Below the pieces are notes generated by a model that was not told the DNA's origin, ran no database searches, and saw only the letters and a program-made list of their open reading frames with translations. A DNA stretch of 64,000 nt, from the NCBI GenBank assembly GCA_964419095.1, contig CAYQOG010000002.1, positions 19,925 to 83,924 of the forward strand, read 5' to 3'. The first letter of the stretch is position 1. Each line of letters begins with the position of its first letter. This stretch comes from JAKAVK01 sp964419095. GTDB taxonomy: Archaea > Micrarchaeota > Micrarchaeia > Micrarchaeales > CABMGC01. Below, one piece after another: positions 16,864 through 23,879 of the stretch. Both the position numbers and the translations under genes were made by a program.

Positions 16864-17133
16864 GTGGACGTGCCATACGAGTTAAAGGTTAGAAAACATG
16901 TCGATAGGCTATTTACCAAAATGGCAAGGCGAGACAGGCGCAACCTGGAAATAATCTACAGAAAGCTTGGGGAGGTATGCGAGGATCCAGAAAAGTTCAA
17001 ACCTCTTAATGCGCCTATGCAAAACCTTAGAAGAGTTCACGTCCTAAAGAGCTTCGTGATATTTTATTCCATAGACGAGACTGCGCATGCTGTCTGGATT
17101 GAAGATTACGATCATCACGATAACGTATACTAA
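16864..17133 (+). CDS. relE: RelE/ParE-superfamily toxin
   Basis: 89 aa, GTG start. Pattern of the fold: VRKHVDRLFTKMARRDRRNLEIIYRKL, then RRVHVLKSFVIFYSIDE and a final IEDYDHHDNVY whose charged end matches the RelE substrate-mRNA site. RelE toxins cut mRNA on the ribosome. This is the only RelE-type pair in the window, among several PIN-type pairs. Confidence 0.82.
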   Translation: MDVPYELKVRKHVDRLFTKMARRDRRNLEIIYRKLGEVCEDPEKFKPLNAPMQNLRRVHVLKSFVIFYSIDETAHAVWIEDYDHHDNVY

Positions 17134-17147
17134 CTAAAGGAAAAAAC

Positions 17148-17918
17148 ATGAGAAACAGGAGAATGCATCGGATGGGTCAGGTCTTTCTCACGAATCCGAG
17201 GATAGCTGCCTCTGAAGCCGAACATGCCCTGGGGAAAGTGGTCCTGGAGATGGGCCCCGGTCCCGGAATACTCACGCGAGCGCTTCTCAAGAAGGCAAAG
17301 AAGGTCATTGCCGTGGAAAAGGATGCGGCGCTCTACAGATCGCTAAGCCTGCGGGTAAGATCCAGGAAGCTGAAACTGATAAACAAAGATTTCTTCGATG
17401 CCACCGACGAGGAATTGGAACTTCCTTCTGTGGACATAATGATATCCAACATACCGTATTCCTTGTCAAGCAAGACGATAGAATGGCTATCGGAAAAGAA
17501 GATGCAGGCTGTGCTCTGCCTGCAGAAAGAGTTCGTGGACCACATGCTTGCAAATGAGGATACGAACAACTATTCCCGTCTAAGCGTCATGACCGCATTG
17601 TCCTTTCGAGTTACAAGAATATTCGAGGTATCAAGGGGAAACTTCAAGCCCAATCCGCTTGTTGACTCTTCAATAATATACATAAAACCGATAGCAAGCG
17701 TAGACCCGAAGGACGCGGCAATAATAAGCGCACTGATGCAGCACAAGAAGAAGACGGTAAGAAAGGCGATTGTCGATTCGAGCTCAAGCCTCGGCATTGA
17801 CAAGCAATCGCTTGCGTCGGCAATGGACAAGATAGAAAGAAGGAGCGACCGCGTCTTCAAGATCCCTCCCAAGGAAATGCTTCCGCTCGCGCAGGAAATA
17901 AGAAGGACCTTAGAATGA
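17148..17918 (+). CDS. rsmA: rRNA adenine dimethyltransferase KsgA/Dim1
   Basis: 256 aa. The SAM-binding motif VVLEMGPGPGILTRALL comes after the GQVFLTN start, and the catalytic IV motif is NIPYSLSS. The C-terminal helical domain is present. It dimethylates two adjacent adenines near the 3' end of 16S rRNA during small-subunit maturation. Slightly shorter at the N-terminus than bacterial KsgA. Its 3' end overlaps the convergent MBL-hydrolase gene by 9 nt. Confidence 0.93.
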   Translation: MRNRRMHRMGQVFLTNPRIAASEAEHALGKVVLEMGPGPGILTRALLKKAKKVIAVEKDAALYRSLSLRVRSRKLKLINKDFFDATDEELELPSVDIMISNIPYSLSSKTIEWLSEKKMQAVLCLQKEFVDHMLANEDTNNYSRLSVMTALSFRVTRIFEVSRGNFKPNPLVDSSIIYIKPIASVDPKDAAIISALMQHKKKTVRKAIVDSSSSLGIDKQSLASAMDKIERRSDRVFKIPPKEMLPLAQEIRRTLE

Positions 17919-18560
17919 GTACTGCGATTCCTCCATCTGGGTGAGGAATACTGCCTTCCCGACCTTTTCCCTGAAAAGCTCCTCTGCCTTCTTTGACCCT
18001 TCCTTTCCAAGCACCATCTTGTAGTGCATAGGTATGTACTGCTCTGCAATTATCGCATGCGCGGCCTCTATGGCCTGGTTGACGTCCATGGTATAGGTTC
18101 CGCTCATCGGTAAAAGCGCCATGTCCACCTTCAGTCCTTTCATCTCGTCTATGAAATCAGTGTCCCCAGCATGGTAGAGCCATTTGCCATTTACGTTCAC
18201 TATGTAGCCGACCCAGCCGTAGCCTTTCGGATGCTTGTCCAATCTGTCTTTCACTACATTGTACGCGGGAATGGTCCTGAATTCTACGCCCTGTGCCTTG
18301 TACCTCTTGTTAGGCTCGACGCCCTTGACACTGCCTATAGGTATCTTGTCCACGCTGTCCTTCGGCACGAAGATCTCTGTCTTGTCGTCCGCTATCTTCT
18401 TTATGTCATCGAGGTTCATGTGGTCGAAATGAGGATGCGTTATTAGTATCAAATCTGCATGCTCCCTCACCTTCTCGAGCCTGAACGGATCGATGTACAC
18501 ATTCTTCCCGTTTATCTTCAGGAGGAAAGAGGCGTGCCCTATCCAGTTTATCTCAGCCAT
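17910..18560 (-). CDS. MBL-fold metal-dependent hydrolase (UPF0173-like)
   Basis: 216 aa from ATG MAEINWIGHASFLLK. Metallo-beta-lactamase ligands: THPHFDHMN (H-x-H-x-D-H), HAGDTD as the third motif, and the late MHYK histidine. The WIGHASF start and GDTDF are typical of the UPF0173 group of predicted Zn hydrolases. Substrate unknown; some relatives act on lactones or phosphodiesters. Convergent with ksgA. Confidence 0.87.
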   Translation of the reverse strand: MAEINWIGHASFLLKINGKNVYIDPFRLEKVREHADLILITHPHFDHMNLDDIKKIADDKTEIFVPKDSVDKIPIGSVKGVEPNKRYKAQGVEFRTIPAYNVVKDRLDKHPKGYGWVGYIVNVNGKWLYHAGDTDFIDEMKGLKVDMALLPMSGTYTMDVNQAIEAAHAIIAEQYIPMHYKMVLGKEGSKKAEELFREKVGKAVFLTQMEESQYSF

Positions 18561-18623
18561 AAACTCCACCAATGAACAAATCCCAGAGTAAGTTAATATA
18601 GCTGCAAAAGGCTATTTAAAACC

Positions 18624-19184
18624 ATGGCAGTCAATTCAGTCCAACCTCCTAAAAGAGCCACTCGCAGGCCTAGGTGGGAAGAGGTCGACAAGCATGTAGT
18701 GCGTGGGGTTGTTTCTAAGGACGGCGGAGTCGTGATGCTGAAACGGAAGCACGATGATATAGGCGAGCTGGTGGGAGGAAAGGTCCTGAAACCTGACCTT
18801 TCTTTAGTAAGACCCCGCAGGGGCGAAACGTACGAAGGCGCAATCCTGAGAACCGTGCATAGACTCGGCGGAAAAGTAGAGACGCTGGGACAAGCGATGG
18901 TCCGGGAGACTGCAGAGGAGCTCGGAGTCGCAGAAGAGGATGTCACTGTGACTGGTCACCTATTTACATTAAGATATACCTCAAGGGAAGCAAGGGACGG
19001 CCCACGTGCTGCCATGGACATTTTTACGGTTACAGTGAATGGGGATAAGAAATTCCGCATAAACGATGAGGAGCATTCAGGACTCTTCATAGCCACACGA
19101 GAGAGCTACCCGAACCAGCGCATAGAATGGAAATCTGTATTGGGCCTTGAGCTCTCCATGGGCATACGTTCTGTCGAAGTGTAA
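18624..19184 (+). CDS. Nudix-like hydrolase with unusual insert
   Basis: 186 aa. The Nudix helix reads GGKVETLGQAMVRETAEELGV near 90-112, with the REx2EE core intact and a glutamate at the expected spacing. The usual glycine-rich strand appears to occur twice: a first VGGKV at about 52-56, then about 35 residues (KPDLSLVRPRRGETYEGAILRTVHRL), then the second GGKVE leading into the helix. So either the fold carries an insertion or the strand has been duplicated. The C-terminal part looks like a normal Nudix end. Substrate unknown. Confidence 0.75.
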   Translation: MAVNSVQPPKRATRRPRWEEVDKHVVRGVVSKDGGVVMLKRKHDDIGELVGGKVLKPDLSLVRPRRGETYEGAILRTVHRLGGKVETLGQAMVRETAEELGVAEEDVTVTGHLFTLRYTSREARDGPRAAMDIFTVTVNGDKKFRINDEEHSGLFIATRESYPNQRIEWKSVLGLELSMGIRSVEV

Positions 19185-19233
19185 GTGCAGGGCAGGCAGA
19201 AAGCCTTTTATCCCTTGTTTGCGAGATGCTAAC

Positions 19234-20142
19234 ATGGCATCAAAGCAATATGTCTGGTTCGACGGCAAATTTGTTGACTTCGAGAAGGCAAACGTTCACA
19301 TACTCACCCATTCTTTGCAATACGGGAGCGGAATATTCGAGGGAATACGCGCCTATTCCACTGAGAAAGGTCCCGCGATCTTCAGGCTCAGGGAGCATGC
19401 AAAGCGATTCCTCAACAGCTCAAAGATAGTTGGCCTGGACCTGCAGATGCAGCAAAAGGAGATAGAGGAAGCAATCAAGGAAGCAGTGAAAAAAAACAAG
19501 CTGGAAAGCTGCTACATAAGGCCGTTCGCATTCTACAACGACCAGGGGATAGGCCTCAATGTAGTTGGCAAGAAGGTCAGCGTCGCGATAGCCGCACTCG
19601 CATTCGGAAACTACTTCGAGGGCAAGGATGCAGGGATAAAATGCAAGGTCGCATCGTGGCAGAGGATAAATTCCTACGTATTGCCTCCGCAGGCGAAGCT
19701 CAGCGGCAATTACGCGAATTCGATACTCGCATCGCTGGAGGCAAAGCTTGCAGGCGCCGACGAAGCAATACTGCTTTCTCCAGGCGGATATGTTGCAGAA
19801 GGCCCTGGCGAGAACATATTCCTCGTCAATGACGGAAAGATAATCACCCCTTCAAAGGACTCGGACATACTCCTCGGGATAACAAGGAATTCGATAATCA
19901 AGGTTGCGGAGAGCATGGGCTTCGAGGTTGAGGAGAGACTTGTGCATAAGGAGGAACTTTACACGTGCGACGAGGCGTTCTTCACCGGCACTGCAGCGGA
20001 GCTCACCCCGATAACTTCGATAGACTCGAGGAAGATAGGCAATGGGAAGCCCGGGCCCATAACAAAGGTTCTCGGCGACAAATTCTCAGGCGTAGTCCAC
20101 GGAAAGGAGAGGGAGTACATGCAGTGGCTCACATTCCTCTGA
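19234..20142 (+). CDS. ilvE: Branched-chain amino acid aminotransferase
   Basis: 302 aa of the PLP fold type IV. Features: HSLQYGSGIFEGIRAY near the start, the PLP lysine in PQAKLSGNYANS, EGPGENIFLV, and FFTGTAAELTPI near the C-terminus. It moves the amino group between glutamate and branched-chain keto acids. The ATG at 19234 (MASKQYVWFDGKFV) was chosen over an upstream frame extension inside the Nudix gene. No other branched-chain synthesis gene is in the window, so it may serve salvage or degradation here. Confidence 0.93.
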   Translation: MASKQYVWFDGKFVDFEKANVHILTHSLQYGSGIFEGIRAYSTEKGPAIFRLREHAKRFLNSSKIVGLDLQMQQKEIEEAIKEAVKKNKLESCYIRPFAFYNDQGIGLNVVGKKVSVAIAALAFGNYFEGKDAGIKCKVASWQRINSYVLPPQAKLSGNYANSILASLEAKLAGADEAILLSPGGYVAEGPGENIFLVNDGKIITPSKDSDILLGITRNSIIKVAESMGFEVEERLVHKEELYTCDEAFFTGTAAELTPITSIDSRKIGNGKPGPITKVLGDKFSGVVHGKEREYMQWLTFL

Positions 20143-20205
20143 CCAAAACTGTAGCAATCCTTTAAAATCCATTATGTTAATAAGGAAATTAGCGGGGCTT
20201 GCCAA

Positions 20206-21177
20206 ATGCTAAAGATTCGCACAACTTATGCGGAAGCAAGAGCAGGCATACATCCGGACATTCCTGCCAATTTTAATCCAAGTAGTGATGACCAGAGAAG
20301 CAGGGTGGCGCTCACCCTCCTACTAAGGGACAGGTTTGCGCCTTTATGCGATGAAGTAGCATCGCAAGTGCGGGGGATGGATGCAGCAGCGATACAGCAG
20401 GTAAGCGGCCTGGTTGACATAGCGCTCGGCGCGTACGACCATCATGTCCCATTCCATTCTGCCGTAAATGCCGAGGTAAAATCGTATTTTTACGTGAAAG
20501 GGATAAGCCGTTATGGCAACTACTATTACGATAAGAAGAGGCTTACAGACGCGGAATTCGAACTGATGGAACCGCTTAGGATACCTGTAGGCGCGTATGG
20601 GAAAGGATTCGCACTCCGCCTTGCAATAGCGACAGGGAAGATGCTCGAGCTGACGGGCAACATAGCAATGGACGGAGCAACGGCACTAAAGAGCGAAGAG
20701 CCAGACCTGCTCAGGAAAACAAGCGTGAACGATCCCGTCGGCATACTCAAGGACGGGATAGTCTCGATAGCAGGAAGCTTCTCGCTCCTGATGGCGGAGC
20801 CAATACCTGGATACGAGAGACCACTTGATGCTATGGAGGCCATACACAACGCATCATTGCCGAGACAACTCTCCCTTGTGACTCCTTTCGGGCTCATGGG
20901 ACCTATGATCGGCGACGGATTCTATATAAAAGGAATTGTCTCGGTCGGCGAGACAGGGAGGCTGAAACTCAGCACAGCTTTCGTAAAAGCAGCGCATGCC
21001 GCAAAGGAGAAGAGGAGGGCTTCCGGCGAACTGCTGCGCGACGTAGCCTGGCCGACGGGCACCGGACTCGATTACGGCTGCCCCGTAGGGAAGAAGGTTC
21101 CCGGAGAGGAAGAGAGTGCGATAAGCGCTCTTACAGAAGCAGTTCTCCATGTCTTCAGGCTGACGTCTCAGGCATGA
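20206..21177 (+). CDS. Unknown tandem-paralogue family, copy 1
   Basis: 323 aa, no recognised family, no signal peptide and no obvious membrane helix. Blocks shared with the next two genes: LTLLLRDRFAPLC near residue 37, VGAYGKGFALRLAIATGKMLE in the middle, DPVGILKDGIVSIAGSFSLLMAEPIPGYERPL, RQLSLVTPFGLMGP, YIKGIVSVGETGRLKLST-FV, and a C-terminal YGCPVGKKVPGEEESAIS-LTEAVLHVFR. A single conserved cysteine (GCPVG) stands near the end. It has its own TATA-like CTTTAAAATCC. The size and the alternation of helices suggest a mostly helical soluble protein. Function unknown. Confidence 0.7.
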   Translation: MLKIRTTYAEARAGIHPDIPANFNPSSDDQRSRVALTLLLRDRFAPLCDEVASQVRGMDAAAIQQVSGLVDIALGAYDHHVPFHSAVNAEVKSYFYVKGISRYGNYYYDKKRLTDAEFELMEPLRIPVGAYGKGFALRLAIATGKMLELTGNIAMDGATALKSEEPDLLRKTSVNDPVGILKDGIVSIAGSFSLLMAEPIPGYERPLDAMEAIHNASLPRQLSLVTPFGLMGPMIGDGFYIKGIVSVGETGRLKLSTAFVKAAHAAKEKRRASGELLRDVAWPTGTGLDYGCPVGKKVPGEEESAISALTEAVLHVFRLTSQA

Positions 21178-21188
21178 TTTCCTTAGAA

Positions 21189-21202
21189 AAACTATTTATA
21201 AT
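21189..21202 (+). promoter_or_regulatory. TATA box of paralogue copy 2
   Basis: AAACTATTTATAAT, repeated almost exactly before copy 3 (AACCTATTTATAAG at 22235-22248). Confidence 0.5.
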
Positions 21203-21229
21203 GGGAGAGGCAACCAGAACTGGAGCAAT

Positions 21230-22231
21230 ATGGGAATTCGTAGTCCTACTTCTGCATACAGGGAAGCCATGAAAGGCGTTCACCCTGACATTCCCGAGGG
21301 AAGGAAGTCCGAGAGCAGGATAGAGAGGAGCACCCTTGCACTCACGCTACTCCTGAGGGACAGGTTCGCGCCTCTATGCCAGGATCTTGCATCGCAGATA
21401 AAGGGCATGGACGACTCTGAGATACGACGAATCCATCCTCCCGGCGCAGTAGGGGAGTTAAGGTACAGCATCGCGCCTTCCGTGGATCTTGCCGCATTGG
21501 GAAACCCTGATACGGGGCGCTACACCAAATACTATGCGCCACTGCAACGTCCGCGCGGAGGCCTTCCTACAGGCATAATCCACATGACTCCGGTAGGCGC
21601 GTATGGTCCGGAATTCACAATGCACCTGCTGGAGACAACGCGCAAGATGCTCGAAATCACCTCGGAAGTCTCCAGAGAAGGCGCAAGGCAGCTCTACGTC
21701 GAGGAACGGGAGCTGATATGCAGGGAGACAAGCCTCAGCAATCCATTCTCCACGCTCCAGGACGGCATAGTCTCCATAGCAAATGGCTTTTCGCTGCTCA
21801 TGGCAGAGCGCGTACCCGGATTTGAGAAACCGTTCCATGCGATGGTGACCATACAAGAGGCATCGCTCCTAAACCAGCTCTCGCTAATCACTCCTTTCGG
21901 GCTCATAGGTCCGTTCATGGCATCCGGCCTCTATGTCAAAGGCCTGGTCGTCTCAAACGGCAACGGAAGACTCAGGCTGAACACTGAATTTGTAAGGGCC
22001 ATGCACGAGGCCAGGAGGAGCAGGAAGGAGCACCGCAAGCCACTGAACTGGATGGAAGATGCAAGCGGCATAGACCTGGGCCATGGCTGTCCAGTCGGAA
22101 GGAAGAGATCAGGAGAGGATGAGACTGCAATACATTCCTTAACAGAAGCATTCCTTCATGTATTCAGGGCAGTGCAGGGGCTGCGGCAGAATAATCCCCT
22201 CGGGAATCAATCGTTGCCTGGCGGTCTATGA
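21230..22231 (+). CDS. Unknown tandem-paralogue family, copy 2
   Basis: 333 aa. Closest to copy 1 at the start (YREAMKGVHPDIPEG, LTLLLRDRFAPLCQDLASQIKGMD) and in the TPFGLIGP-FMASGLYVKGLVV block; the C-terminus has HGCPVGRKRSGEDETAIHSLTEAFLHVFR. About 20 extra C-terminal residues follow. Preceded by its own TATA box ACTATTTATAAT 40 nt before the ATG, so it can be transcribed alone. No recognised family. Confidence 0.7.
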   Translation: MGIRSPTSAYREAMKGVHPDIPEGRKSESRIERSTLALTLLLRDRFAPLCQDLASQIKGMDDSEIRRIHPPGAVGELRYSIAPSVDLAALGNPDTGRYTKYYAPLQRPRGGLPTGIIHMTPVGAYGPEFTMHLLETTRKMLEITSEVSREGARQLYVEERELICRETSLSNPFSTLQDGIVSIANGFSLLMAERVPGFEKPFHAMVTIQEASLLNQLSLITPFGLIGPFMASGLYVKGLVVSNGNGRLRLNTEFVRAMHEARRSRKEHRKPLNWMEDASGIDLGHGCPVGRKRSGEDETAIHSLTEAFLHVFRAVQGLRQNNPLGNQSLPGGL

Positions 22232-22234
22232 GAA

Positions 22235-22248
22235 AACCTATTTATAAG
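22235..22248 (+). promoter_or_regulatory. TATA box of paralogue copy 3
   Basis: AACCTATTTATAAG about 30 nt before the ATG, matching the element before copy 2. The promoter was therefore duplicated with the gene. Confidence 0.5.
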
Positions 22249-22276
22249 GAGCGGCTCAACAAGAATCAAGATTCAT

Positions 22277-23200
22277 ATGCGCCAGAGAGCCCGCAGCTAC
22301 ACGGAGGCGTTGGAGGGACCTCCGGAGAAAAGGCTTCGCGACATAACCATGCTCCTCAGGGACAAGTTGAGCCAGCTCTGCTTCGACTTGGAGCTCCATG
22401 TAAAGGCAATGGATCCCGCGCTCATAAGCTCTCTGCCTGGCACAACCGCGCTGAAGAAGGTGAGTTACTGCCATTCGCCAGGCGCCGAGGAAGACTATAT
22501 GGGCATTTTGAAGACGAAGGCAGTCAACTTCACCGAGTATTACTCCGGGGCGCCTCCTATCGAGCTCGGCATACCACGGACCACATTCATCAACGTGCCT
22601 ATAGGCTATTACGGCGAACAATTCGCCAGGCAGCTTGCCATGGCTACGGGAACGCTGCTCTGGGTGTGCCACGAAAGGCTCGATGCGTCTATCTCCAGGA
22701 CACATTCGGCCAACCGCGAGCTGATGCGTGGAAACACGAGCCTGAACGATCCTTACAGGACCATGATGGACGGCATACTCTCGGTAAAGGATGCCTACTC
22801 GCTGCTAATGGCGGAGAGGCTGCCCGGCTTCGATGAGCCATTGGCATGCATGGATGCCTTGCACCGGGCTGGCATGCTCAATCAGCTCTCCATGCTCACG
22901 CGGTTCGGATTCCTGGGACCTGCAACCAGGATGGGCATATATGTCAAGGGCCTAGTCTCCGTTTCCAAGACTGACAGGTTCAGGCTTGACAGGGACTTCG
23001 TGAACACGATGGAGAGACACAGGAGGAATCCTAATTCGGGCATCAACAGGTACACAGAAGGCTGTCCCGTCGGCAGGAGAATGGAGGACGAGTCGCAGAC
23101 AGGGGTCGAGGCGGTGACCGAGGCTTTCATACACGCGTTCAGGGCTCTGAGCTATGGACCTTCCGGATCTGCTCTTGCAACAAAGTATCGGCACAGTTAG
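22277..23200 (+). CDS. Unknown tandem-paralogue family, copy 3
   Basis: 307 aa, the most divergent copy: ITMLLRDKLSQLCFDLELHVKAMD, VPIGYYGEQFARQLAMATGTLLWV, SLLMAERLPGFDEPLACMDALHRAGMLNQLSMLTRFGFLGP and YTEGCPVGRRMEDESQTGVEAVTEAFIHAFR. The GCPVG cysteine is kept. ATG at 22277, 36 nt after a TATA box CTATTTATAAGG nearly identical to that of copy 2. No recognised family. Confidence 0.7.
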   Translation: MRQRARSYTEALEGPPEKRLRDITMLLRDKLSQLCFDLELHVKAMDPALISSLPGTTALKKVSYCHSPGAEEDYMGILKTKAVNFTEYYSGAPPIELGIPRTTFINVPIGYYGEQFARQLAMATGTLLWVCHERLDASISRTHSANRELMRGNTSLNDPYRTMMDGILSVKDAYSLLMAERLPGFDEPLACMDALHRAGMLNQLSMLTRFGFLGPATRMGIYVKGLVSVSKTDRFRLDRDFVNTMERHRRNPNSGINRYTEGCPVGRRMEDESQTGVEAVTEAFIHAFRALSYGPSGSALATKYRHS

Positions 23201-23557
23201 TCAGAGGAGCTTGAGCCCCGAGGTAAAGGCGTCTATCTCGCTTCCTTTCCAAGGCCCTATCCCCAAAGCGGTGAAAGTTCCGGGAGGGAGTTGGGTGAGA
23301 CCCGCATCGCTGACCAGTGCGCACGGTATCTTCTTGTAGTTGAAAGCGGCAGCGAGCTTCTTCAACGCCTCCTCATTCTGCACCTTGAGCACTATCTTCT
23401 TCTCGCCGGCCCTTATCCACGCGTCGGCAACTTTAGGGTCGGCCTGCTTCGCCTCGAGGTAGCTCATCAGCGAGGCGTGAGCTCCCTGTGCCACTGTCTT
23501 CCCCGTGCCCATGGTTATGTCCTTCCTTATGACTATGACCTGCTTGAGCTCCTCCAT
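23201..23557 (-). CDS. pth2: Peptidyl-tRNA hydrolase, archaeal type
   Basis: 118 aa Pth2. Family blocks: KQVIVIRKDITMGTGKTVAQGAHAS, KIVLKVQNEEAL, and DAGLTQLPPGTFTALGIGPWKG, which ends in the D-x-TAL-GIGP motif. Releases peptides from peptidyl-tRNA that dropped off the ribosome. Convergent with copy 3 of the tandem family. Confidence 0.94.
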   Translation of the reverse strand: MEELKQVIVIRKDITMGTGKTVAQGAHASLMSYLEAKQADPKVADAWIRAGEKKIVLKVQNEEALKKLAAAFNYKKIPCALVSDAGLTQLPPGTFTALGIGPWKGSEIDAFTSGLKLL

Positions 23558-23621
23558 GAATAGGCTTTCAAGAGGAGAATCTATTTAATTGCATCGGTGG
23601 CTGCGAAGCGTACCAGTTCAT

Positions 23622-23879
23622 TTTATATATTCTATTGCAGCAATAGGTTTAGGTATATGCAATGGGCAACGTGAATCGTCTAACCGGTTTGATACGTCAA
23701 TCGTTGAACGAATCCGGTTCCGCGTGTGAAAATAGCCTGAAATTACGCTTCCTAGAGAAGTCAGGCACTACAAATGACGAACAAAACGTAGGCATCTGCA
23801 TAAATAAAGTTAAACATAACGCAGGGTTTATAAGCTTAACATTTGCTATGATAACCACAGAATTGTATTAAGTGATAGA
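23622..23879 (+). other. S-layer upstream region with a structured segment
   Basis: 320 nt without a convincing gene. A TATA-like TTTTATATATTC at 23622 could start a transcript here. The segment 23682-23719 can fold into a long hairpin: AACCGG/CCGGTT closes it and CGTCAA/TTGaACG forms the inner stem. A 69-codon frame (23662-23871) overlaps it, but its CGT-rich codon use is unlike the neighbours, so I do not call it a gene. The S-layer promoter itself follows at 23826. Confidence 0.3.
23826..23835 (+). promoter_or_regulatory. TATA box of the S-layer gene
   Basis: GTTTATAAGC, 45 nt before the ATG at 23880, which implies a leader of about 20-30 nt with AGTGAT as ribosome-binding site. Confidence 0.6.

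Noticed and set aside
22228..22836. 202-codon open frame overlapping the third tandem paralogue
   Set aside because: It lies in another frame of a gene with clear paralogues, has an Arg/His-rich composition typical of a shadow, and matches nothing.
23662..23871. 69-codon frame before the S-layer gene
   Set aside because: Codon use (CGT, TTG, AAT) differs from the genome, no ribosome-binding site is seen, and the segment folds as a hairpin. Kept only as a structured upstream region.
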